The position numbers were made by a program, and so were the translations under genes. A stretch of DNA of 62,500 nucleotides from Thermobifida cellulosilytica TB100 (GTDB lineage: Bacteria; Actinomycetota; Actinomycetes; Streptosporangiales; Streptosporangiaceae), in the NCBI RefSeq assembly GCF_001517975.1, contig NZ_KQ950186.1:107417-169916 (forward strand), read 5' to 3'. Shown here in pieces: positions 9,513-22,023 of this stretch (position 1 is its first letter; the number at the start of each line of letters is the position of its first letter). The notes below the pieces were generated by a model. It had not been told where the DNA came from. It saw nothing but the letters and a program-made list of their open reading frames with translations, and ran no database searches.

Positions 9513-10366
9513 ACCTCCTGCTCGACGAGGTCGCGCGAGCCACCCTCCGGCTCGCCGAGGCCGGAGTCGCCTCGCCCCGCACCGACGCCGAGGAGCTCGC
9601 GGCGTTCGTGCACGGCGTCCGTCGAGGGGAGCTGCACACCGTCGCCGACAGCGACTTCGACGCCCGCTACTGGGAGTGCGTGGCCCGGCGCGCCGCACGG
9701 GAGCCGTTGCAGCACATCACCGGCCGCGCCTACTTCCGCTACTTGGAGCTGGAGGTCGGCCCCGGCGTCTTCGTCCCGCGCCCGGAGACCGAGATGATGG
9801 TGTCCTGGGCGATCGACGTGCTGCGCGCCATGGACGTCGCCGACCCCCTGGTCGCGGACCTGGGCACCGGATCGGGCGCCATCGCGATCTCCATCGCCCA
9901 GGAGGTGCCGCGCTCCCGCGTCCACGCCGTCGAACTGGACGAGACCGCGCTGTCGTGGGCACGGCGCAACATCGCGCGCAGCGGGCTGGCCGAGCGAATC
10001 ACCGCCCACCACGCCGACATGCGGACCTGCCTGCCCGAGTACAACGGCCGGGTGGACCTGGTCGTCACCAACCCCCCGTACGTGCCCCTGGACGGCGCCG
10101 ACGACATCCCGCCGGAGGTCCGCGACTACGACCCCGCGCCGGCGCTGTGGGCGGGCGCGGACGGGCTCGACATGATCCGCCAACTGGAGGCGGTCGGCCG
10201 CCGCCTGCTGCGTCCGGGCGGGTTCATCGCCATCGAGCACGGCGACGGGCAGGGCATCGACATCCCGCCGCTCTTCCCCGAGTCGTTGGGCTGGCGCGAC
10301 GTGCGCAACTGCAAGGACCTGGCGCACCGGGACCGGTTCGTGGTGGCCCGGCGCGCCGTGGACTGA
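9509..10366 (+). CDS. prmC: Release factor glutamine N5-methyltransferase
   Basis: Methylates the GGQ glutamine of release factors using S-adenosylmethionine. The 285-residue protein has an N-terminal helical substrate-binding domain ([18 protein letters not shown]), the SAM-binding [14 protein letters not shown] loop and the signature VVTNPPYV that contacts the glutamine amide. GTG 9509 overlaps the prfA stop by four bases (GTGA), so translation is likely coupled to that of its substrate. Confidence 0.95.
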   Translation: MNLLLDEVARATLRLAEAGVASPRTDAEELAAFVHGVRRGELHTVADSDFDARYWECVARRAAREPLQHITGRAYFRYLELEVGPGVFVPRPETEMMVSWAIDVLRAMDVADPLVADLGTGSGAIAISIAQEVPRSRVHAVELDETALSWARRNIARSGLAERITAHHADMRTCLPEYNGRVDLVVTNPPYVPLDGADDIPPEVRDYDPAPALWAGADGLDMIRQLEAVGRRLLRPGGFIAIEHGDGQGIDIPPLFPESLGWRDVRNCKDLAHRDRFVVARRAVD

Positions 10367-10410
10367 GGCGGGCCGCAGCCCGACGACCCAGAGCAGACCG
10401 AGGTGAGGTT

Positions 10411-11187
10411 GTGAGCCGCAGGTACGACTGTGCGGACGAGGAGCAGCGCAAGGCCGGGATCGCGGACGCGGCCTCGACCGTGCGCCGCGGAGAGCTGGTG
10501 GTCCTGCCCACCGACACCGTCTACGGTGTGGGCGCGGACGCGTTCAGCCGCACCGCGGTGGCCGCGCTGCGCGAGGCGAAGAAGCGCGGCCGGGAGAAGC
10601 CGCCGCCGGTGCTCGTCGGCACCGTCCGCGCCGCCCAGGCGCTCGTCGACGACCTGGGGCGGCACGGCCAGGACCTGATCGAGGAGTTCTGGCCGGGACC
10701 GCTCACCCTCGTGTGCGCCGCGACCCCCAGCCTCTCCTGGGACCTGGGCGACACCAGGGGCACCGTCGCGGTGCGCATGCCCATGGACCCCGTGGCGCTG
10801 GAGCTGCTCAAGGAGGTCGGGCCGATGGCGGTGAGCGGGGCGAGCCTCAGCGGCAACCCGGCCGCCGCCACGGTCGAGGAGGCCGTGGCGCAGTTCGGCG
10901 ACGACGTCAGCGTCTACCTCGACGCGGGTCCCCGCACCGACACGCCGCCCTCGACCGTCGTCGACCTGACCTACGCGGTGCCGCGCGTGCTCCGCTCGGG
11001 GGCGATCGGCATCGAGCAGTTGCGCGCCGTGTGCGGCACCGTCATCGCCGAGCTGAAACGCTCTGGACGCGGTCGGACGGCCGCCCCGGCGGAAGAGGCC
11101 GACAGGGCTGCGCAAGAGGCCGAGGAGCGGCCTGAGGGGGACGAGGGGACCCCTCCTGCCGACCGCGGCGGGGCGGACGCGTCCTGA
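10411..11187 (+). CDS. L-threonylcarbamoyladenylate synthase (Sua5/YrdC/TsaC family)
   Basis: Makes threonylcarbamoyl-AMP from threonine, bicarbonate and ATP, the first step of the t6A37 tRNA modification. The 258-residue protein has the YrdC-domain motif ELVVLPTDTVYGVGADAF, the KKRGREKPPPVLVG segment and SGASLSGNPAA. It stops well short of a full Sua5 (no Sua5 C-terminal domain); instead the last 45 residues are an acidic, Ala/Glu-rich tail of unknown role. GTG 10411 follows GAGGTGAGG. It is the usual neighbour of prmC in actinomycetes. Confidence 0.92.
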   Translation: MSRRYDCADEEQRKAGIADAASTVRRGELVVLPTDTVYGVGADAFSRTAVAALREAKKRGREKPPPVLVGTVRAAQALVDDLGRHGQDLIEEFWPGPLTLVCAATPSLSWDLGDTRGTVAVRMPMDPVALELLKEVGPMAVSGASLSGNPAAATVEEAVAQFGDDVSVYLDAGPRTDTPPSTVVDLTYAVPRVLRSGAIGIEQLRAVCGTVIAELKRSGRGRTAAPAEEADRAAQEAEERPEGDEGTPPADRGGADAS

Positions 11188-11298
11188 TCCGCGGGCGCGC
11201 CGCGGAGGGCGCTGCGCCGCGCGCAACGGCGGTCCCGGCCGCTGTCCGGCAGTGCTAGCGTCGATGTCATTCTCAGCCCACACACGCGCCGTGCCGTC

Positions 11299-12477
11299 GT
11301 GAGGGTACGGCCGGTCCACGGAAGGCTCCGCAACGCCGTGCGTGAGTACGCGCTCACCTTCGTCATCGCCGTGGCGGTCACCCACCTGCTGACCCCGCTG
11401 GTCCGCAACGCCGCGATCGCCTTCGGCGCGGTCCCCCCGGTGCGCGACCGGGACGTGCACACCGAGCCCATCCCCCGGATGGGCGGGATCGCCATGTACG
11501 GCGGCTTCGCCGCCGCGCTGCTGATCTCGGCGCAACTGCCGCACCTGCGCGAGGTGTTCTTCGACCAGACCTGGTGGCGCGGGCTGCTGGTGGCGGGCGC
11601 GCTGATCGTGGTGATCGGCGTCATCGACGACCGGTGGGGGATGGCCCCCGTCCCCAAGCTGGCCGGGCAGATCGTCGCGGCGGGCATCCTGGTCTCCCAG
11701 GGCGTGCAACTGCTGTGGCTGCCGCTGCCGGGCACCACCCTCGTCCTCGGCCCCGAGCTGGGCACCCTGCTGTCGGTGCTGCTGATCGTGGTCACCATCA
11801 ACGCGGTCAACTTCGCCGACGGGCTGGACGGCCTGGCCTCGGGGATCGTCGCGATCGCGGCCGCGGCCTTCTTCACCTACTACTACGTGGTCGCCGTCGA
11901 GCAGGGCTTCGACCGCCAGTCCTACCCGGCCATGATCGCGATCATCCTGGTCGGGGTCTGCGCGGGCTTCCTCATCCACAACTTCAACCCGGCGCGGGTG
12001 TTCATGGGCGACACCGGGTCGATGCTGATCGGGCTGCTGCTGGCCTCCATCACCATCACCGTGACCGGCGAGTTCCAGGCCAACGCGGTCGTCCACTTCG
12101 ACTCCAGCGGCCTGGTGGCCTTCCTGCCGATCCTGCTGCCGCTGCTGGCGCTGGCCCTGCCGCTGGCGGACTTGGTGCTCGCGGTGGTGCGGCGGACGCT
12201 GGCCGGCAAGTCGCCGTTCGCCCCCGACAAGAAGCACCTGCACCACCGGCTGCTGGAGCTCGGCCACTCGCACGCGCGCGCCGTGCTGCTGATGTACCTG
12301 TGGGCGGCGATCATCTCGTTCGCCGCGGTGTCGCTGTCGATCTTCGACGCGCCCGCGATCGTCCTGAGTGTTACCACATTGGTAGCGATCTGTGCGTTCG
12401 GTCTGATCACGCTGCCGCGGCTGCGGCGCCGTGCGCTGCGCCGGGCCGGGACCGTCACCGCGCGTGAAGAAAAGTGA
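11299..12477 (+). CDS. wecA: WecA/MraY-family polyprenyl-phosphate sugar-1-phosphate transferase
   Basis: Polytopic membrane enzyme (about 11 hydrophobic segments) that moves a sugar-1-phosphate, probably GlcNAc-1-phosphate, from UDP-sugar to decaprenyl/undecaprenyl phosphate to begin a cell-wall glycopolymer. Family motifs are visible: RMGGIAMY, the catalytic VNFADGLDGLASG, FMGDTGSMLIG and the HIH-like KHLHHRLLELGHSH loop. It matches the gene found between sua5 and the atp operon in actinomycetes and mycobacteria (Rv1302/WecA). The start is uncertain: GTG 11299, or GTG 11338 behind a GGAAGG element. The exact sugar cannot be read from the sequence. Confidence 0.88.
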   Translation: MRVRPVHGRLRNAVREYALTFVIAVAVTHLLTPLVRNAAIAFGAVPPVRDRDVHTEPIPRMGGIAMYGGFAAALLISAQLPHLREVFFDQTWWRGLLVAGALIVVIGVIDDRWGMAPVPKLAGQIVAAGILVSQGVQLLWLPLPGTTLVLGPELGTLLSVLLIVVTINAVNFADGLDGLASGIVAIAAAAFFTYYYVVAVEQGFDRQSYPAMIAIILVGVCAGFLIHNFNPARVFMGDTGSMLIGLLLASITITVTGEFQANAVVHFDSSGLVAFLPILLPLLALALPLADLVLAVVRRTLAGKSPFAPDKKHLHHRLLELGHSHARAVLLMYLWAAIISFAAVSLSIFDAPAIVLSVTTLVAICAFGLITLPRLRRRALRRAGTVTAREEK

Positions 12478-12705
12478 TGCACCACACGTGGTCGGCCGCT
12501 GATCACCTCAAAGAGGCATGAACGGGACTTTAACTCCAGGGAAAGCAGCAGGGTGACGGAACAGACATCGGGGACGGAGGAGCAGTGGCAGGGACGATCC
12601 TTCGCGGAGTAAGCGACGCTTAAAGGTGCCCATGGGAAATAGTGTCGAAACCTTGTGATAGCTTTCACGAGCAAGCACCTCACAGCACAACACCGGAGTT
12701 CACGC
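12478..12705 (+). promoter_or_regulatory. Upstream control region of the ATP synthase operon, with a Crp-like site
   Basis: A 228-base AT-richer region. TGTGA at 12654-12658 and TCACG at 12665-12669, six bases apart, match the Crp/FNR-family consensus TGTGA-N6-TCACA at 9 of 10 arm positions. TAGTGT at 12640-12645 is a possible -10. A GGAG ribosome-binding site precedes ATG 12706. No gene is supported here. Confidence 0.4.
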
Positions 12706-13149
12706 ATGCAGGAACACGACGCCAAGGTTCTCCGCGGCGCCGCGATTCCCACACTGGTGGTCGGAGGCGGCAGCACCGCTGTCTTCCTCGCGATCTCCGG
12801 TACGGTCGGTGTGCTCGGCGCGCTCGCTGCGCTGCTGCTGGTTCTTGCCTTCTTCGGCGTCTCCGGGTGGGCGGTGGCCCACCTCAGCAGGCGCAATCCG
12901 GACCTGTTCCTGCCGGCCACCCTGGGAGCCTTCCTCGTCAAGGCGGTGATCCTGGGGGCCGCGCTGCTCACGCTGCGCAACACCGATCCCGCCTGGCTCG
13001 ACACGACCGCCTTCGCGGTGACCTCGCTGCTGTGCGTGGTCTCCTGGCTGGGCGGCCACGTCCGGGTGCTGGCCACGACCAAGACCCTGCACGTCGATCC
13101 GGAGCCGAGTGCCGTCTCCGGTCCGGAGGCCCGGCATGAGAAGCCATGA
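12706..13149 (+). CDS. atpI: ATP synthase I-like membrane protein
   Basis: A 147-residue protein with four predicted membrane segments (about residues 10-35, 38-60, 65-90 and 100-120) and hydrophilic ends, in the position of atpI ahead of atpB. AtpI-family proteins assist assembly of the c-ring or act in Mg2+ uptake for the ATP synthase. I place the start at ATG 12706 behind CCGGAG; an upstream in-frame ATG at 12655 would add 17 polar residues. Identity is from size, topology and position rather than a sharp motif. Confidence 0.75.
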   Translation: MQEHDAKVLRGAAIPTLVVGGGSTAVFLAISGTVGVLGALAALLLVLAFFGVSGWAVAHLSRRNPDLFLPATLGAFLVKAVILGAALLTLRNTDPAWLDTTAFAVTSLLCVVSWLGGHVRVLATTKTLHVDPEPSAVSGPEARHEKP

Positions 13150-13233
13150 CGGGCGCGCCACGGCATGCCGTCCCCCGGCACCCCCCTGCCGCGTGGCCGG
13201 CCGCGACAACCTGCTATGTTCCGGAGCGACAGG

Positions 13234-13470
13234 ATGAGCGAGCCACGGAAGCAGGACAGGAACTCCCCCCAGGAGACCTCCGGGGCGTCGGTCGACGGAA
13301 TCACCATCGTCTCCCTGCTCGTGTCCGGGATGATCGTGTGGGGCGGCGTCGGCTGGCTGCTCGACCGATTAACGGACCACCGGGCGCTGTTCCTGCCCAT
13401 CGGCATCCTGCTCGGACTGGGGCTGGCGCTGTACATGGTCTTCGCCAGGCTCCGCGTCCACTCCAACTAG
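13234..13470 (+). CDS. AtpZ/AtpI-family small membrane protein
   Basis: A 78-residue protein with a hydrophilic N-terminus and two membrane helices (VDGITIVSLLVSGMIVWGGVGWLLDRL, and LFLPIGILLGLGLALYMVFARL) joined by a short charged loop, the layout of AtpZ (ATPase_gene1) proteins. ATG 13234 follows GGAGCGACAGG. It lies between the AtpI-like gene and atpB; in Bacillus the order is atpZ-atpI-atpB, so the two small genes appear swapped here. Confidence 0.7.
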   Translation: MSEPRKQDRNSPQETSGASVDGITIVSLLVSGMIVWGGVGWLLDRLTDHRALFLPIGILLGLGLALYMVFARLRVHSN

Positions 13471-13596
13471 CCACATCCTCCGGGACCGCCCGCCGCCGAC
13501 AGCACCCGTCGGGGGCGGAGGGACCACCGCTGACCGCCGTTGCCGGTCCGCTCAAGACTGACCAGAACCTCTTGATTCACGACGGAAGGGTTCGCC

Positions 13597-14454
13597 GTGA
13601 GTGCTGACACGCTCAACCTCGCTGCCGAGGGCGGTGGTGGTCTGTTCACGCCGGGGGGACCCGGCTTCGAGGCCCCCTCCGTCGGGATCTTCTTCCCGTC
13701 CCCCTGGTCGTGGGGCGACTACAGCGAGGCCCTCCCCTACACCAGCGGCATCACCAAGTACGTGATCCTGCTGCTGGTGGCCACCAGCCTGGTGGTGTTC
13801 TTCCTGTGGTGGACCTCGCGCAAGCTGTCCGTCGTCCCCGACCGCAGGCAGAGCATCCTCGAGCTCGTCGTCCTCTTCGTCCGCGACCAGATCTCGCGGC
13901 CGATGATAGGTGTGAAGGGCGACAAGTACCTGCCGCTGCTGGTCTCCCTCTTCCTGTTCATCTTCGCGATGAACGTCATGGGGATCATCCCCTTCCTGCA
14001 GTTGCCGGTCACCAGCAACCTCTCCTACCCCGCCGGCCTGGCCCTGGTCATCTACATCACCTTCATCACGGTGGGCATCCGCAGCCAGGGCTTCACCCAC
14101 TACTTCAAGGGCGCGGTCGTCCCCTCCGGGGCGCCCGGCTGGATCCTGCCGCTGCTGGTCCCCATCGAGATCCTCTCGAACTTCATCATCCGGCCCGCGA
14201 CGCACGCCATCCGTCTGTTCGCGACCATGTTCGCCGGACACCTGCTGCTCGCCACGTTCGCCGCGGGCGGCTGGTACATGTTCAACCCCGCCGCCGGGCC
14301 GCTCTACGGCACCATCTCGGTGCTGTTCTCCGGATCGGCCCTGCTGGCGTTCATCATCTTCACCGCTTTCGAGCTGGTGATCATGTTCCTGCAGGCCTTC
14401 GTGTTCACCCTGCTGGCCGCTCTCTACATCGGCCAGGCCCAGGAAGCGCACTAG
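13597..14454 (+). CDS. atpB: ATP synthase Fo subunit a
   Basis: Membrane stator subunit that forms the proton half-channels next to the c-ring. The 285-residue product has the essential arginine in THAIRLFATMFAGHLLLA and the conserved last helices ELVIMFLQAFVFTLLAALYIGQA. GTG 13597 follows GGAAGGG. The N-terminal region is periplasmic and rich in Gly/Pro before the first membrane helix, as in other actinobacteria. Confidence 0.96.
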   Translation: MSADTLNLAAEGGGGLFTPGGPGFEAPSVGIFFPSPWSWGDYSEALPYTSGITKYVILLLVATSLVVFFLWWTSRKLSVVPDRRQSILELVVLFVRDQISRPMIGVKGDKYLPLLVSLFLFIFAMNVMGIIPFLQLPVTSNLSYPAGLALVIYITFITVGIRSQGFTHYFKGAVVPSGAPGWILPLLVPIEILSNFIIRPATHAIRLFATMFAGHLLLATFAAGGWYMFNPAAGPLYGTISVLFSGSALLAFIIFTAFELVIMFLQAFVFTLLAALYIGQAQEAH

Positions 14455-14547
14455 ACCAGCAGGTTCTGAACCCGACCCTTTCCCGTGCCCCCGCCCGGAG
14501 GGCACGACAACCCATCCGGCCCTGTGGCCACGATTCAAGGAGAAAGC

Positions 14548-14751
14548 ATGGAAGGCAGCCTCAACGTCATCGGCTACGGCATCAGCGTCATCGGTGCCGG
14601 TATCGGCGTGGGTATCGTCTTCGGTCTGGGCATGCAGGCCATCGCCCGCCAGCCCGAGGCCCGCGGTCCGCTGCAGACCAACATCTACATCGGCTTCGCC
14701 CTCATCGAGGCGCTCGCCCTGCTGGGCTTCGTCCTCGCGTTCGCCATCTAG
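14548..14751 (+). CDS. atpE: ATP synthase Fo subunit c
   Basis: The proteolipid that builds the rotor ring. The 67-residue hairpin has helix 1 rich in glycine (GYGISVIGAGIGVGIVFGLG), the polar loop R34-Q35-P36 that touches gamma/epsilon, and helix 2 with the proton-binding glutamate E54 in ALIEALALLGFVLAF. The residues expected of sodium-coupled rings are absent, so it is a proton type. ATG 14548 is placed 6 bases after AAGGAG; an upstream in-frame GTG would add 21 residues not found in this family. Confidence 0.97.
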   Translation: MEGSLNVIGYGISVIGAGIGVGIVFGLGMQAIARQPEARGPLQTNIYIGFALIEALALLGFVLAFAI

Positions 14752-14773
14752 GACGAACCGGCGAAGGAAGTAG

Positions 14774-15339
<566 letters not shown>

Positions 15340-15340
<1 letters not shown>

Positions 15341-16149
15341 TGCAGGGTGTCAGCCGTACCTCTGTGGGCGAGGTGATCCGACGCCTCGACGACATCCTGC
15401 CGTCCGCCAACGCAGCCACGTTGGGCCACGAGCTCTTCGAGGTCGTGGCCCTGCTGGAGCAGGAGCACTCCCTGCGCCGGTGGCTGGCCGACCCGGCCGG
15501 CTCCCCGGACAGCAAGTCCGCGCTCGTCAGCGACCTTCTGGAGACGAAGGTGTCGCCGGCCACCCTCCTCGTGGTCAGCGATGTCGTCCGGGCCAAGTGG
15601 TCCACGTCGCGCGACCTGGTCGACGCCGTCGAACAGGCCGCCGTGTTCGCGACGATCGCCGAGCACGGCACCGCCCAGGAGCTCGAGGGAGTCGAGGACG
15701 AGCTGTTCCGGTTCGGCCGGATCGTCACTGGTCAGCCCGAGCTCCGCGCCGCGCTGACCACGGACGGCGTCTCCATCGAGCACAAGCGGACCCTGGTGGA
15801 GAACCTGCTCTCGGGCAAGGTCGGCGCGGCGACGCTGGCCCTGGTCACCGAGGCCGTCACCCGGCCTCGGGGACGTACCCTGGAACAGGGTCTCGACCAC
15901 TTCAGTCAGCTGGTGGCCGAACGGGCCAAGCACTACATCGCCGTGGTACGGACCGCCGTTCCGCTGAGCGAGGCGCAGCAGTCCAGGCTGCAAGCCGCGC
16001 TCACCCGGATCTACGGCCGGGACATCCACCTGAACATCGAGATCGCGCCGGAGATCGTGGGTGGACTCTCCATCCGCGTGGGCGACGAGGTCATCGACGG
16101 CACCATCGCGGGGCGTATCGCCGAGGTCCGGCGACGCCTGGCCGGCTGA
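15340..16149 (+). CDS. atpH: ATP synthase F1 subunit delta
   Basis: Joins the peripheral stalk to the F1 head. The 269-residue protein is of the longer actinobacterial type; its N-terminal helical bundle starts after [13 protein letters not shown] and the C-terminal part contains the typical [37 protein letters not shown] ending in pieces. ATG 15340 overlaps the atpF stop; a TTG one codon upstream is also possible. Confidence 0.95.
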
Positions 16150-16219
16150 CGCGAGGACGCACCGAAGCAAGACGCACGGCGCCGTACGCGGCGCCAACGA
16201 GAGCAAGGACATACGTGAG

Positions 16220-17863
16220 ATGGCGGAGCTGACGATCCGACCGGAGGAGATCCGGGACGCGCTGCAGCGCTTCGTCCAGTCGTACGAGCCTGACGCCGCC
16301 GCACGCGAGGAGATCGGAACCGTCACCTACTCCGGTGACGGCATCGCCCGCGTCAGTGGCCTTCCCTCTGCGATGGCGAACGAGCTGCTGGAATTCGAGG
16401 ACGGCACCCAGGGCATCGCGCAGAACCTGGAGATCGGCGAGGTCGGTGTCGTCGTCCTCGGTGACTTCACCAAGATCGCGGAAGGCCAGACGGTGCGGCG
16501 GACCGGCCAGGTCCTCTCCGTTCCGGTGGGCGACGCCTACCTGGGCCGCGTGGTGGACCCCCTCGGCCGGCCGATCGACGGCAAGGGCGAGATCGAGACG
16601 ACCCAGCGCCGCGAACTCGAACTCCAGGCGGCCACGGTCATGCAGCGCAAGCCGGTGCACGAGCCGCTGCAGACCGGCATCAAGGCGATCGACGCGATGA
16701 CCCCGATCGGCCGCGGTCAGCGCCAGTTGATCATCGGTGACCGGCAGACCGGCAAGACCGCGGTCTGCATCGACACGATCATCAACCAGAAGGCCAACTG
16801 GGAGTCCGGCGACCCGAACAAGCAGGTGCGCTGCATCTACGTCGCGGTGGGTCAGAAGGGCTCCACCATCGCCGGTGTGCGCGGCGCCCTGGAGGAGGCC
16901 GGCGCGATGGAGTACACCACCATCGTGGCCGCTCCCGCCTCCGACCCCGCGGGCTTCAAGTACATCGCCCCCTACACCGGCTCGGCCATCGGCCAGCACT
17001 GGATGTACCAGGGCAAGCACGTCCTCATCGTCTTCGACGACCTGACCAAGCAGGCCGAGGCCTACCGCGCGGTCTCCCTGCTGCTGCGCCGCCCGCCGGG
17101 CCGCGAGGCGTACCCCGGTGACGTCTTCTACCTGCACTCCCGCCTGCTGGAGCGCTGCGCGAAGCTCTCCGACGAGCTGGGCGGCGGGTCGATGACCGGT
17201 CTGCCGATCATCGAGACCAAGGCCAACGACGTGTCGGCCTACATCCCGACGAACGTCATCTCCATCACCGACGGCCAGGTCTTCCTGGAGTCCGACCTGT
17301 TCAACCAGGGCCAGCGCCCGGCGATCAACGTCGGTATCTCGGTCTCCCGCGTCGGTGGCGCCGCGCAGACCAAGGCCATGAAGAAGGTGGTCGGCTCCCT
17401 GCGCGTGGGTCTGGCCCAGTACCGCGACCTGGAGGCGTTCGCCGCCTTCGGCTCGGACCTGGACGCGGCCTCCAAGGCGCAACTGGAGCGGGGCGCCCGC
17501 CTCATGGAGCTGCTCAAGCAGGGCCAGTACTCCCCCTTCCCGATGGAGGAGGAGGTCGTCTCCATCTGGGCCGGCACCACCGGCAAGCTGGACGACGTCC
17601 CGGTCGAGGACATCCGCCGCTTCGAGTCGGAGTTCCTCGCCTACCTGCGCCGCGAGCACAGCAAGATCCTCGACACCATCCGGGAGACCGAGAAGTTCGA
17701 GGACGAGACCGCCCAGGCCCTGACCGACGCGATCAACGAGTTCAAGAAGACCTTCCAGACCAGTGCCGGGACCATCCTCGGCACCGAGGCCCCGGCCGAG
17801 GCGCTGGACGAGTCCGAGGTCGGCCAGGAGACCATCAAGGTCGCCAAGACCAGCGGGAAGTAG
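16220..17863 (+). CDS. atpA: ATP synthase F1 subunit alpha
   Basis: Non-catalytic nucleotide-binding subunit of the F1 hexamer. The 547-residue product has the P-loop [10 protein letters not shown] with K179, [11 protein letters not shown], and the C-terminal [14 protein letters not shown] segment. ATG 16220 starts [15 protein letters not shown], the usual actinobacterial N-terminus, with AAGGAC 10 bases upstream; the open frame continues upstream only as a shadow of atpH. About 35 residues at the C-terminus extend past the E. coli protein, as is common in actinobacteria. Confidence 0.97.
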   Translation: MAELTIRPEEIRDALQRFVQSYEPDAAAREEIGTVTYSGDGIARVSGLPSAMANELLEFEDGTQGIAQNLEIGEVGVVVLGDFTKIAEGQTVRRTGQVLSVPVGDAYLGRVVDPLGRPIDGKGEIETTQRRELELQAATVMQRKPVHEPLQTGIKAIDAMTPIGRGQRQLIIGDRQTGKTAVCIDTIINQKANWESGDPNKQVRCIYVAVGQKGSTIAGVRGALEEAGAMEYTTIVAAPASDPAGFKYIAPYTGSAIGQHWMYQGKHVLIVFDDLTKQAEAYRAVSLLLRRPPGREAYPGDVFYLHSRLLERCAKLSDELGGGSMTGLPIIETKANDVSAYIPTNVISITDGQVFLESDLFNQGQRPAINVGISVSRVGGAAQTKAMKKVVGSLRVGLAQYRDLEAFAAFGSDLDAASKAQLERGARLMELLKQGQYSPFPMEEEVVSIWAGTTGKLDDVPVEDIRRFESEFLAYLRREHSKILDTIRETEKFEDETAQALTDAINEFKKTFQTSAGTILGTEAPAEALDESEVGQETIKVAKTSGK

Positions 17864-17866
17864 CCC

Positions 17867-20229
<2,363 letters not shown>

Positions 20230-20304
20230 CAGTCGCGGGACGGGGGCGGCGGCACACGCCGCCCCCGACCGGCGGACGGCCCTCGATCTGAGGAGTTTGA
20301 GGCA

Positions 20305-20706
20305 GTGTCGAAGAAGCTCTTTGTTGAACTCGTCACTCCCGAGCGGGAGCTCTGGGCGGGCGAGGGCGACATGGTGATCGCCAAGACGGTCGAAGGCGAG
20401 ATCGGCATCCAGCCGGGACACGTCCCGGTCCTGGCGCTGCTCGCGCCCGGCTCGGTGGTGCGCATCCTGGGCGCCCGGGAGACCGGCGAGGTCCGCGCCG
20501 CGGTGCACGGCGGCTTCATCGCCATGACCCTGGGCGACCGGATCTCGATCCTCGCGGAGATCGCCGAGCTGGCCGAGGAGATCGACGTGGAGCGGGCCCG
20601 CGCCGCCCTGAAACGGGCCGAGGGCGCGGCGCTCGGCGACGAGGAGGCGCAGGCGCGCGTCGCCCGTGCGCGCAGCCGCCTGCGGGCCGCCGGGGAAGCC
20701 GCCTGA
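20305..20706 (+). CDS. atpC: ATP synthase F1 subunit epsilon
   Basis: Regulatory and coupling subunit of the rotor. The 133-residue protein has the N-terminal beta sandwich ([42 protein letters not shown]) and the C-terminal helical pair ([33 protein letters not shown] region). GTG 20305 follows GAGGAGTTTGAGG. It is separated from atpD by 75 bases and closes the ATP synthase operon. Confidence 0.95.
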   Translation: MSKKLFVELVTPERELWAGEGDMVIAKTVEGEIGIQPGHVPVLALLAPGSVVRILGARETGEVRAAVHGGFIAMTLGDRISILAEIAELAEEIDVERARAALKRAEGAALGDEEAQARVARARSRLRAAGEAA

Positions 20707-20769
20707 CCGTCCCGGCGGGTGGAACGGCGCGGACGCGAAGAAGGCGTCCCGCGTACGCGGGGGTGACTC

Positions 20770-21264
20770 TTGGGGGAGCAGCTGAACATCGGAACGTGGT
20801 TCGAGATCGCCGAATGGTCGTTCTTCTCGCTGCTCGCCCTCGCCCTGTTGGGGCTCGTCGCGGTGATCGCGCGGCGCTACGCCCTGGAACGCGGCGGTGG
20901 AGCGGTCGAGTGTTATCTGCGTCCCGTGCACGGCCGTCGCCGTCCCTGGCGGATCGGGTGCGGCAGGTACGGGACCGACGAGTTGCGCTGGTATCGCATC
21001 TTCTCCCTGTGGCCGCGGCCGGCAGTCGAGCTGCCGCGCCGCGGTCTCGTCGTTGTGGGGCGCCGTAGCCCTGAGGGGGAGGAGCTGCGGGAGCTGACCG
21101 ACGACCTGGTGGTCGTCGAGGTGGGCTGGACCGCCCCGGACGGCTCCGATCCCAAGGAGCCGGTCTACGAGCTGGCGATGAGCGACGCCGCCCTGACCGG
21201 CTTCCTGTCCTGGTTGGAGTCGCTGCCGCCGGGAGTGCCCTGGCGGGATGACGACGACGAGTAG
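20770..21264 (+). CDS. DUF2550 family membrane protein
   Basis: A 164-residue protein with one N-terminal membrane helix (SFFSLLALALLGLVAVIARRYALE) and a cytoplasmic domain containing YRIFSLWPRPAVELPRRGLVV. The size, single helix and position just after atpC match the actinobacterial DUF2550 family; function is unknown. The only in-frame start near the N-terminus is TTG 20770, behind a G-rich stretch. The C-terminus is acidic (DDDDE). Confidence 0.75.
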   Translation: MGEQLNIGTWFEIAEWSFFSLLALALLGLVAVIARRYALERGGGAVECYLRPVHGRRRPWRIGCGRYGTDELRWYRIFSLWPRPAVELPRRGLVVVGRRSPEGEELRELTDDLVVVEVGWTAPDGSDPKEPVYELAMSDAALTGFLSWLESLPPGVPWRDDDDE

Positions 21265-21280
21265 ACGCCGGTGGTCCCGG

Positions 21281-21318
21281 CGGTGGCGGGCGGCCTCTCC
21301 GGGAGCCGCCCGCCACCG
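21281..21318. terminator. Bidirectional terminator between DUF2550 gene and cobalamin adenosyltransferase
   Basis: A perfect 14-bp inverted repeat (CGGTGGCGGGCGGC and complement) with a 10-base loop lies between two convergent genes. Confidence 0.8.
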
Positions 21319-21332
21319 TCATGGACGGCGGG

Positions 21333-21929
21333 TCAGTCCCGCTCGCCGCCCGGCTTCCACAGCACGTCGTCGCCGCCGCTCACCACCCGGCACAGGATGA
21401 ACAGCAGGTCCGACAGCCGGTTCAGATAGGTGGCGGTCAGCGGGTTGACCGAGTCGCCGTGGGCCTCGATCGCCGCCCACGCGGAGCGTTCGGCGCGGCG
21501 GGTGACCACGCGGGCGGAGTGCAGCAGCGCGGTGGCGGGGGAGCCGCCCGGCAGGATGAAGCTGCGCAGCACGGGCAGGTCCGCGTTGTACCGGTCGCAG
21601 TCGGCCTCCAGCCGCTCGACGTAGGCGGCCTCGACTCGCAGCGGGGGGTGCTCGGGGTCGGGGACGACCGGCGTGGCGAGGTCCGCGCCCAGGTCGAACA
21701 GTTCGTTCTGCACGCGCCCCAGCACCGCGCGCACGTCGTCGGGCACGTCGCCGAGGGCCAGCGCCACCCCGATCGCCGCGTTGGCCTCCTCCACGTCGGC
21801 GTAGGCGACCAGCCGCGGGTCGGTCTTGCGGGTGCGGCTCATGTCCCCCAGCGCCGTGGTGCCGTCGTCACCGGTGCGGGTGTAGATCTTCGACAGCACG
21901 ACGGGCTGGTCGATGTCGCGTTCCTTCAT
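21333..21929 (-). CDS. Cob(I)alamin adenosyltransferase, PduO type
   Basis: Transfers the adenosyl group of ATP to cob(I)alamin to form coenzyme B12, needed by enzymes such as methylmalonyl-CoA mutase. The 198-residue protein has the three PduO-type motifs: YTRTGDDGTTALGDMSRTRKTDPR at the N-terminus (ATP binding), the VVTRRAERSAW helix, and NPLTATYLNRLSDLLFILCR at the C-terminus. Start ATG at 21929. The methylmalonyl-CoA epimerase 9 kb away is in the same pathway. Confidence 0.93.
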   Translation of the reverse strand: MKERDIDQPVVLSKIYTRTGDDGTTALGDMSRTRKTDPRLVAYADVEEANAAIGVALALGDVPDDVRAVLGRVQNELFDLGADLATPVVPDPEHPPLRVEAAYVERLEADCDRYNADLPVLRSFILPGGSPATALLHSARVVTRRAERSAWAAIEAHGDSVNPLTATYLNRLSDLLFILCRVVSGGDDVLWKPGGERD

Positions 21930-22023
21930 GCGGCCACCCTAGCCAGCGGGGGCCGACGCGCTGCGGGCCGGGAGGGGCAACAGCGGCGCGGGTAGGCGGG
22001 GCGCTGCCGGGTAGCGGCCCCGC

